Shown here: one piece after another, positions 58,656 to 64,000 of the stretch
Numbering within the stretch: position 1 is the first letter of the stretch
Layout of the letters: each line of letters begins with the position of its first letter
NCBI GenBank assembly: GCA_964476045.1
Contig: CAYYYJ010000001.1
Location: 62,001-126,000, forward strand
Length of the DNA stretch: 64,000 nucleotides
From: CAYYYJ01 sp964476045
Lineage (GTDB): Archaea; Aenigmatarchaeota; Aenigmatarchaeia; QMZP01; JACQNV01
Reading direction: 5' to 3'
Program-made: the position numbers and the translations under genes
Notes under the pieces: generated by a model
The model's database searches: none
Seen by the model: only the letters and a program-made list of their open reading frames with translations
Told to the model about the DNA's origin: nothing

Positions 58656-59821
58656 CAAGTAAAAGGGTAGCTGTTATTGGGGCTGGGTATACGAAATTTG
58701 ATGAACACTGGGAAAAATCGCTCAGGGATCTTGCTACAGAAGCAGGCGGGAAAGCTTTACATGATGCAAAGCTCGAGGGCAGCAGCTTACAGGCTCTTTA
58801 CATTGGAAATATGTCAGGAGGCCGGTTCATCGGACAAGAGCACTTGGGAGCTCTAGCTGTAGACCAGGCTGGCCTTAATCCTATACCTGCGACCAGGATT
58901 GAAGGCGCGTGTGCTTCTGGAGCACTAGCTTTCAGAAAAGCTATGATATCAATCCAGGCAGGCGAGCATGACATAGTCATGGCTGCTGGCGCAGAGAAAA
59001 TGACTGATGTAAAGGGTGAGCATGCTGTTGCCGCCCTAATGAGCGCTGGAGACCATGAATGGGAATCTGCGATAGGGTTGACTTTTTCTGCTTTGTATGC
59101 ATTGATTGCGAGATGTCACATGAAACAATACGGAACTACTAATGAACAAATGGCAATGGTCTCTGTTAATAATCACAAGAACGGGGCATTAAACCCTCTC
59201 GCGCAATATCCGTTTCCAATAACTTTAGAAGATGCTCTAACAGCGCCAATGATTTCAGATCCGCTAAGATTGTATGACTGCAGTCCTATCACAGACGGAG
59301 CTGCCGCAGTAATTCTAGCCTCTGAAGAAACAGTAAAAAAATTAGGCATACAAAAACCTGTCTGGATTCTCGGTTCAGGCCAGGCTTCTGACACACTGGC
59401 TTTACACCACAGGAAAAGTTTCACGGAAATGGCTGCAACAAAAGCGGCCGCGAAGTTGGCTTACGAAAAAGCAAAGATGACCCCTGATAAAGTGAATGTT
59501 GCAGAAGTTCATGACTGTTTTTCGATTAATGAGATAATTGCAATTGAAGATTTAGGTTTCTGCAAAAAGGGGGATGGCGGGAAATTTGTCGAACAAAATA
59601 AAATTGCGATTGGTGGGGAGAGGCCAATAAACACTTTAGGCGGGCTAAAATCTATAGGACATCCTGTTGGCGCTTCTGGCATCCGCCAAATAGCAGATTT
59701 AGTAAGACAGTTAAGGGGGGAAGCAGGGAAGCTACAAGTTAACGGAGCAAAGATTGGCCTAGCCCAGAATGTCGGGGGGACAGGGGCTACTGCTGTTGTA
59801 AATATTTTGGGGGTTGAATAA
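58652..59821 (+). CDS. Thiolase (acetyl-CoA C-acetyltransferase)
   Basis: A 389-residue archaeal thiolase. Nucleophile Cys87 lies in [12 protein letters not shown]; the His motif is [25 protein letters not shown] is the C-terminal glycine loop, with Gln-Asn in place of the second Cys as in other archaeal members. In characterised methanogens the thiolase, HMG-CoA synthase and a DUF35 protein form one complex that channels acetoacetyl-CoA. The same order here supports that. ATGA overlap upstream. Confidence 0.92.
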   Translation: MTSKRVAVIGAGYTKFDEHWEKSLRDLATEAGGKALHDAKLEGSSLQALYIGNMSGGRFIGQEHLGALAVDQAGLNPIPATRIEGACASGALAFRKAMISIQAGEHDIVMAAGAEKMTDVKGEHAVAALMSAGDHEWESAIGLTFSALYALIARCHMKQYGTTNEQMAMVSVNNHKNGALNPLAQYPFPITLEDALTAPMISDPLRLYDCSPITDGAAAVILASEETVKKLGIQKPVWILGSGQASDTLALHHRKSFTEMAATKAAAKLAYEKAKMTPDKVNVAEVHDCFSINEIIAIEDLGFCKKGDGGKFVEQNKIAIGGERPINTLGGLKSIGHPVGASGIRQIADLVRQLRGEAGKLQVNGAKIGLAQNVGGTGATAVVNILGVE

Positions 59822-59822
59822 A

Positions 59823-60092
59823 ATGGGAGCAGTTGTTGCACATAACCGTGGGAGAAGAAGATGCCTGATAGACCTGACAAGATATTTTGAATCGCATTTA
59901 GCGCAAACAGGCGCACTTGGCGATGATCTAAAAATAGTTACAAGAGGAATAGTTGAGGAAGACGAAAGGGGCGCCTACGATCTAGGCAATTTCAGGTCTG
60001 GCGATGTTGTGGCTGGAAGGAAAAGAGTGAATGGTGGTTATGAAATAGAAGTCCGCATAGCGGGAAATAGATATTCGTGGGTGAAGTTATGA
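59823..60092 (+). CDS. Small hypothetical protein in mevalonate operon
   Basis: An 89-residue soluble protein, MGAVVAHNRGRRRCLIDLTR at the start and then ESHLAQTGALGDDLKIVTRG and SGDVVAGRKRVNGGYEIEV. It begins one base after the thiolase stop and overlaps the DUF35 start by ATGA, so it is translated with both. The basic N-terminus and beta-rich C-terminus match no family I know. The three-protein thiolase complex does not need it in other archaea. Confidence 0.6.
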   Translation: MGAVVAHNRGRRRCLIDLTRYFESHLAQTGALGDDLKIVTRGIVEEDERGAYDLGNFRSGDVVAGRKRVNGGYEIEVRIAGNRYSWVKL

Positions 60093-60490
60093 GCAACGGA
60101 TCAATACCTTTGTTTTGGAGATTGAAGAAGTCGAAGTATTGTTTGATTGGCACTAAATGCAAGACTTGCAGCCAATTATTTTTCCCGCCGAAGACGCTTT
60201 GCCCTACTTGCAGGAGGAAAGGGGATCTCGAAGAATTCCAGTTCTCTGGGCAAGGCGAAATACTATCCCATACGACTGTCCAGACACCTCCTGACGGCTT
60301 TGAAGCTTACGCGCCTTATGCAATAGCGCTGATAAAGTTAGCTGAAGGCGCTGTTATTTCTGGCCAAATAGTCGGGGACAATTCTAAAATCGATATAGGG
60401 AAGAAAGTAAAGCCTGTTTTTAGGAAGATGTACGAAGATGGGGCAGGCGGCGTCATCCACTACGGGATAAAGTTTCAGCTGGTCGAATAA
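60089..60490 (+). CDS. DUF35 OB-fold zinc-ribbon protein
   Basis: A 133-residue protein starting MSNGSIPLFWRLKKSKYCLIG. A zinc ribbon (CKTC ... CPTCRRKG) is followed by an OB-fold (FSGQGEILSHTTVQTPPDGF, GAVISGQIVG). It bridges thiolase and HMG-CoA synthase and holds a CoA-binding site in the characterised complex. The ATGA overlap decides the start. The 3' end of the gene is repeated after the gap as an assembly artefact. Confidence 0.9.
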   Translation: MSNGSIPLFWRLKKSKYCLIGTKCKTCSQLFFPPKTLCPTCRRKGDLEEFQFSGQGEILSHTTVQTPPDGFEAYAPYAIALIKLAEGAVISGQIVGDNSKIDIGKKVKPVFRKMYEDGAGGVIHYGIKFQLVE

Positions 60491-60521
60491 GCTATTTCTA
60501 TATAGGATAAAATCCTATTAT
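60467..60521 (+). repeat. 55-nt direct duplicate at gap edge, left copy
   Basis: Identical to 60622-60676. It covers the last 8 codons of the DUF35 gene and the palindrome that follows. A 55-nt exact overlap between contig ends is typical of a k-mer overlap left unmerged. Confidence 0.85.
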
Positions 60522-60621
60522 NNNNNNNNNNNNNNNNNNNNNNNNNNNNNNNNNNNNNNNNNNNNNNNNNNNNNNNNNNNNNNNNNNNNNNNNNNNNNNN
60601 NNNNNNNNNNNNNNNNNNNNN
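60522..60621. other. Assembly gap (100 N), probably artificial
   Basis: 100 N flanked by identical 55-nt sequences. The simplest reading is that the contigs overlap and no sequence is missing. Confidence 0.95.
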
Positions 60622-60676
60622 ATAAAGTTTCAGCTGGTCGAATAAGCTATTTCTATATAGGATAAAATCCTATTAT
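60622..60676 (+). repeat. 55-nt direct duplicate at gap edge, right copy
   Basis: Exact copy of 60467-60521; see the left copy. Only one is likely real. Confidence 0.85.
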
Positions 60677-60715
60677 TGTAGGGAAAAGTCATATTTATAT
60701 AGTATAAAACCTTAT
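60657..60715 (+). promoter_or_regulatory. Tandem palindromic operator for winged-helix/MNT gene
   Basis: ATAGGATAAAATCCTAT (60657-60673) is a perfect 7-3-7 palindrome. A related ATAGTATAAAACCTTAT (60699-60715) matches it at 14 of 17 positions, 42 bp or four helical turns away, and overlaps a TATA-like box. Likely autoregulatory sites. Confidence 0.55.
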
Positions 60716-60811
60716 AAAAGCGTGGGAATCCCGGAAAATGAGATACGTGTCTTTTTTCTCTGATTGAAAAGATGTTTTCAGAAGTCAAAAAATCCTTTGA
60801 AAGGAGGGGCC

Positions 60812-61663
60812 ATGCTAAATAAAACAGACCTCAAAATACTGGAATTCTGTTCGATGAGATACAGACACTTGCAGCCAGCAGAAATTTCTAGAGGCGTAGG
60901 ACTGCACATAACAACTGTCGGGGACAGGCTAGAAAATCTTTATAAAAAACATTATCTCCTCAGGGAAAAATCAGGCAAAGGTTTTGCTTATAGGTTCAAC
61001 TTCTCTGCAGACCATGCCAGAAAATTCAGGCTATTCTCTGATATGAATTTTGTGTATTCATTAGGAATAGAGAAATTGGTAAAGTTTATTTTAGAAAATA
61101 GGGCCAATCCCGAAATCCTCTGCTGCGTCCTTTATGGTTCTGCAATAAAATCAAAGGGCTTTAACGATATAGACATGCTTATTGTGTATAAGCAAAACCC
61201 GATAAAAGCCCCAACAGATTTCGATATTTTCCAAATGGGCGTGAAATCTTTCAGGGAGCTGTTTTCAATAGGCGAGCCAAGGCTCCAGTCAGCTATTGTG
61301 ACAGGGAGAATAGTTATTGATAACAATTTCTTATTCCCTTATCTGGAAAACAGCTTGCCTATCAAAGCTTCAGAGGATATAATCAGTGAAATCGGGAAAA
61401 AATATGATGTTGAGATAAAGTCTATACAGGCATTGAAGAAGCCTTCTGCTGAAGAGCTCAGGAAAAGTATTTTGGATCTCCTTCAGCTAAAGGCTGTGAA
61501 GGGATTTGCTTCGAACAGGGTCGCTGTGCCAGCTAAATCCGAATTAAAAAAAGAGCTTTCTATGATAGATCCGGAATTAAACAAAACCATTGAAAAAGTA
61601 AAGTCAGCAAAAACATCTAAAGGCCTCTGGGAGATTTTCTACTCTGAAATCCTGGAGACATAA
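60812..61663 (+). CDS. Winged-helix protein with nucleotidyltransferase-like domain
   Basis: A 283-residue protein. Residues 1-70 form a winged helix (LKILEFCSMRYRHLQPAEIS, LHITTVGDRLENLYKKH). Residues about 100-140 are MNT-like: CCVLYGSAIKSKGFNDIDMLIVY, with GS and DxD active-site residues. The C-terminal 130 residues are helical and could be a fused HEPN-like domain, but no RX4-6H motif is seen. Start: ATG with an unusually strong AGGAGG just upstream. A 16-codon frame (ATG at 60772) overlaps the start and might couple translation. Confidence 0.78.
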   Translation: MLNKTDLKILEFCSMRYRHLQPAEISRGVGLHITTVGDRLENLYKKHYLLREKSGKGFAYRFNFSADHARKFRLFSDMNFVYSLGIEKLVKFILENRANPEILCCVLYGSAIKSKGFNDIDMLIVYKQNPIKAPTDFDIFQMGVKSFRELFSIGEPRLQSAIVTGRIVIDNNFLFPYLENSLPIKASEDIISEIGKKYDVEIKSIQALKKPSAEELRKSILDLLQLKAVKGFASNRVAVPAKSELKKELSMIDPELNKTIEKVKSAKTSKGLWEIFYSEILET

Positions 61664-61699
61664 ATAGCCTGATTTAAAGGGCTATTTACAATAATTACT

Positions 61700-62599
61700 A
61701 TGAACAAACTTCTTTTAGCCCTCCCGCTGGCTTTAGTTGTACTAATTTCAGGCTGCAGCATTCCAGGATTGCCAGACTTCGGTGGAGGCGGGGTCAAGAG
61801 CCAATACGAAAATGATGTTGTGATTATCAAAGACCAAAGCGTGTTTCCGCAGAGCGTGAAAGCCAGCCAAGAAATAACGCTGGTTACCTACATCCAAAAT
61901 TTGGGAGAGAGAATTAAGATCGATGCGGATGTTAACCTATATGATACATGCGGAGTTTTTAAGGAAACAAAAGTTAGTAAACCGTCAGGTTGCAGTGGAG
62001 TTGGCTGTAAAGTTTCTCTCCAACCTCAAGAAGTAAAAGAGATAAACTGGAAATTAATTCCAGACGAAAGCAAAGTAAAAGTCCCTATAGCTGCATGCAA
62101 GCTAAAGGTGTCTGTCAGCTACCCATACAAAACAGATTCCCAGACAGAATTGTATTTCATAGAGGCAAATGAAGGGCAACGACAGCAGGAACAAGGGACA
62201 TTCAGGGAAAAAAGTTCAGCAGCCCAAAAAAGCGAAGGGCCTGTGGTCGCGTATATTGAACCTGACAAAAATGTGAGGCAACCTATATTCAGCAACGCCA
62301 AAGATTTTGGAGTTTCCTTGTATGTGGAGAATAAAGGTTCGGGATTTTTACAGGAAATAAAAACAATAGATAAAGCAGAAGTAACAGCACAAGTATTACT
62401 GACTACACTTTCAAATTGTTGGACAACTGGTTTTGCTGCTGCAGACATCAAACTCATAAACAAGAAATCCCCGCCTCAGGCATGCAAATTAACTGTACCT
62501 ACAACAATAACATCAGAAAAAACAGCTAGAATAGAATCGTCAATAGACTACGTATACCAATTCAGAAAAGAGAGCCAGGTTACAATAGAGCCTGCTTAG
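61700..62599 (+). CDS. Lipoprotein-like secreted protein, CARDB-type
   Basis: A 299-residue protein with an N-terminal signal and lipobox (LVVLISGCSIPG, Cys about 20). The mature part holds two beta domains built like CARDB/NEW3 adhesion modules (EITLVYTYIQN-like LVTYIQNLGERIKIDADVNL; GVSLYVENKGSGFLQEIKTI). Six or more Cys residues may form disulphides. First of three tandem genes with the same plan. Probably surface-exposed; function unknown. Confidence 0.75.
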   Translation: MNKLLLALPLALVVLISGCSIPGLPDFGGGGVKSQYENDVVIIKDQSVFPQSVKASQEITLVTYIQNLGERIKIDADVNLYDTCGVFKETKVSKPSGCSGVGCKVSLQPQEVKEINWKLIPDESKVKVPIAACKLKVSVSYPYKTDSQTELYFIEANEGQRQQEQGTFREKSSAAQKSEGPVVAYIEPDKNVRQPIFSNAKDFGVSLYVENKGSGFLQEIKTIDKAEVTAQVLLTTLSNCWTTGFAAADIKLINKKSPPQACKLTVPTTITSEKTARIESSIDYVYQFRKESQVTIEPA

Positions 62600-62638
62600 C
62601 TCTGGTGGAAGCAATTTAAGGAAAATGCTCTGGAAATT

Positions 62639-62659
62639 AAGCTTTTTAGGAAAAAGCTT
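62639..62659 (+). terminator. Hairpin between lipoprotein genes
   Basis: AAGCTTTTT and AAAAAGCTT form a 9-bp stem with a 3-nt loop. TATA-like ATATATAAAC follows, so the hairpin probably separates two transcripts. Confidence 0.4.
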
Positions 62660-62714
62660 ACTATATATAAACTTAAACCGCAAATATTAACTATTCTATT
62701 ACTTTGTACTCATT

Positions 62715-63668
62715 ATGGGAAAACACAAGAAACCTAAACTATATTTATTTGCAGCGCTTTTAGTTGGAGTCATTCTAGTCTCTGGATGCGCTGGAGGAAG
62801 CCAAGCTCCGACAGGTCTGGGCAATGGCGTCTCTATTTTAGAGTTCCGATCGAATCAGGAAGGGGCACAGCTAAGATCTAATGAACCTGTCCAATTTACT
62901 GCCAGAATACAGAACCAAGGGACAATAAAAGCGAAGAATTTGAAGGTCAATGTTGTAGAGCTTTTGGATAAGGATAGATGGTCAGGAATAACAGAGCAAT
63001 TTTTAGGTGACCTTACTGGATTTAACCAAGAGCAGAACTTGCCTGGACCTGTAAGAACAATAACTTTCAGTTCGAGAACACCACAATTCGGCGTCCAGCA
63101 AACAGTCCAGCCAAAACTCAGTGTGAAATATGATAATGTTTTGAAAGGCACTGGGACAATAACTTTGGTTGATACAGACACGTTTATCCAGAGAAAAGAT
63201 TCTGGCAAAGGCCTTGTTACAGAGTTCGGAACATCTGATGCAGGCCCTCTTCAAATACAGATGGAAGTTCCAGAAGTCAGGACAACAACTCAGGGATCTA
63301 CATACGATCTTCTTGTTCCAGTCCATATAGTAATTACAGACAAATTAGGTGTTCCAGCCACAGGCCATGTAACACAAGGGCTTGCGCAAAGCCAGGATTA
63401 TACTTATCCTGTCAGAGTGAATATAAGATGGCCTTCCAGACTTTCTTTAGATTTCACAGGCTCTGACCCGCTATGCCAGAATGGCGTGATAAATCTGAAC
63501 CAGGGAAAATCTTATGACACAACATGCATACTCAGGGTTACTAACCCGCCGCAGAGAGGTGCTGCAGCTGAAAAGGTCAGTTTTGAAGTAGAGCTCCAGT
63601 ATACTTATGAAGTTTTGCAGTCTTTATCTCAGCCAATAACTGTCCTGAAGACATCAACTGGCTTCTAA
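62715..63668 (+). CDS. Lipoprotein-like secreted protein, CARDB-type
   Basis: A 317-residue protein with signal and lipobox (LLVGVILVSGCAGGSQ, Cys about 25). The mature part begins ISILEFRSNQEGAQLRSNEP-like beta sandwich (FTARIQNQGTIKAKNLKVNV), followed by further strands to VSFEVELQYTYEVLQSL. Paralogous in plan to both neighbours, with own promoter (ATATATAAAC about 50 nt upstream). Likely an exported surface protein. Confidence 0.75.
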   Translation: MGKHKKPKLYLFAALLVGVILVSGCAGGSQAPTGLGNGVSILEFRSNQEGAQLRSNEPVQFTARIQNQGTIKAKNLKVNVVELLDKDRWSGITEQFLGDLTGFNQEQNLPGPVRTITFSSRTPQFGVQQTVQPKLSVKYDNVLKGTGTITLVDTDTFIQRKDSGKGLVTEFGTSDAGPLQIQMEVPEVRTTTQGSTYDLLVPVHIVITDKLGVPATGHVTQGLAQSQDYTYPVRVNIRWPSRLSLDFTGSDPLCQNGVINLNQGKSYDTTCILRVTNPPQRGAAAEKVSFEVELQYTYEVLQSLSQPITVLKTSTGF

Positions 63669-63674
63669 ATATTT

Positions 63675-64000
63675 ATGTTTAATTACAGATCAAAATCCGT
63701 CTTACTTCTATCAGTTCTTTTACTTGTTTTGGTTTCTGGATGCACAAGTTCTGATAAAAAAGGGGCTTCGTCTTCTGCGGTTGTTATAGAGGCTTTTGAG
63801 CCTGATATTAAGGGGATTCCAATAAATCCCGGTGAAGAATTACAGTTCAGTTTGATTGTCAGGAATACAGGGTCTGAGGACGCGAAAGATATAACTATCA
63901 ATATAGCTGGGATGGAAGGTTGGGATTCTGGTACGTGGACTGGAGGGTGCGCTCCTACAAATAGTATCAGCGGGAATATAGTTACAGGATTGATACCTAA
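63675..64000 (+). CDS. Lipoprotein-like secreted protein, partial at window end
   Basis: 108 codons visible. MFNYRSKSVLLLSVLLLVLV precedes lipobox VSGCTSS (Cys about 23). The mature part shows the same CARDB-like beginning (VVIEAFEPDIKGIPINPGEE, FSLIVRNTGSEDAKDITINI). Starts 6 nt after the preceding gene, so cotranscribed. The 3' end is outside the window. Confidence 0.75.
   Translation, partial: MFNYRSKSVLLLSVLLLVLVSGCTSSDKKGASSSAVVIEAFEPDIKGIPINPGEELQFSLIVRNTGSEDAKDITINIAGMEGWDSGTWTGGCAPTNSISGNIVTGLIP

Noticed and set aside
1..64000. CRISPR arrays, insertion sequences, integrases, replication origin
   Set aside because: No regularly spaced repeats, transposase or integrase genes, or Orc/Cdc6 gene were seen.

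Overview
The window is AT-rich DNA from an archaeon. It encodes archaeal-type PheRS alpha and beta, dimeric GlyRS, ribosomal protein S17e, an archaeal NAC, a tRNA-splicing endonuclease fold, an isoprenyl diphosphate synthase, the HMG-CoA synthase / thiolase / DUF35 mevalonate cluster, an AglB/STT3 oligosaccharyltransferase and a dolichol-phosphate-type GlcNAc-1-P transferase. Promoters look archaeal (TATA boxes about 25-35 nt before starts, many probably leaderless) and genes are packed with ATGA overlaps. Small genes, a bacterial-type MetK, DUF357 and a thrombospondin-like surface protein fit an uncultivated, possibly DPANN-group lineage, but this rank is inference. Two 100-N runs show it is a scaffolded draft assembly.

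Layout. 1-3.6 kb: small membrane proteins, DUF357, isoprenyl diphosphate synthase, a methyltransferase and an EndA homologue whose usual catalytic Lys is Ala. 3.7-4.2 kb: tRNA-Asn and tRNA-Phe, each with two introns at unusual sites. 4.2-10.3 kb: a four-gene housekeeping operon, S17e with a hairpin leader, a CBS/HPF-like protein, an unknown protein and GlyRS. 10.4-14.7 kb: methyltransferase, glycosyltransferases and a HEPN/MNT pair with a tandem operator. 14.7-19.6 kb: pheS and pheT separated by two further MNT/HEPN modules. 19.6-24.8 kb: MetK, a MinD-like ATPase, a multi-intron tRNA-Arg, a surface protein, NAC and the GlcNAc-1-P transferase. 25-57.4 kb: a large surface-glycan island with AglB, four GT39-like membrane glycosyltransferases, five GT4 and two GT2 enzymes, six methyltransferases or methyltransferase domains, RmlA, RmlB, a second epimerase, a flippase, an AsnB-type amidotransferase, a B12-type radical-SAM enzyme, a Gfo/Idh/MocA oxidoreductase and a nitroreductase-methyltransferase fusion. 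57.7-60.5 kb: mevalonate entry genes. 60.6-64 kb: a winged-helix/MNT regulator with tandem palindromes and three tandem lipoprotein-like CARDB-type proteins.

How they work together. The 23.7-57.4 kb genes form a coherent programme: sugar nucleotides are made (RmlA/RmlB and epimerases), built on a lipid carrier (GlcNAc-1-P transferase, GT4, GT2), decorated (methyltransferases, amidotransferase, radical SAM), flipped, extended from polyprenyl-phosphate sugars outside (GT39, DPM-like GT2) and transferred to proteins by AglB. The isoprenyl synthase and mevalonate genes would supply the lipid.

The most unusual signal is in the tRNA loci. Three tRNA genes have D-loop introns, two also have T-loop introns at 59/60, and the splice sites fold as bulge-helix-bulge motifs. 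A recurrent structured element (CTTTCTTT-type outer helix, covarying inner helix, loop containing CAAT) occurs in two D-loop introns, between two tRNA genes, and in the leader of the minD-like gene. I regard this intron-associated RNA family as the best candidate for something undescribed.
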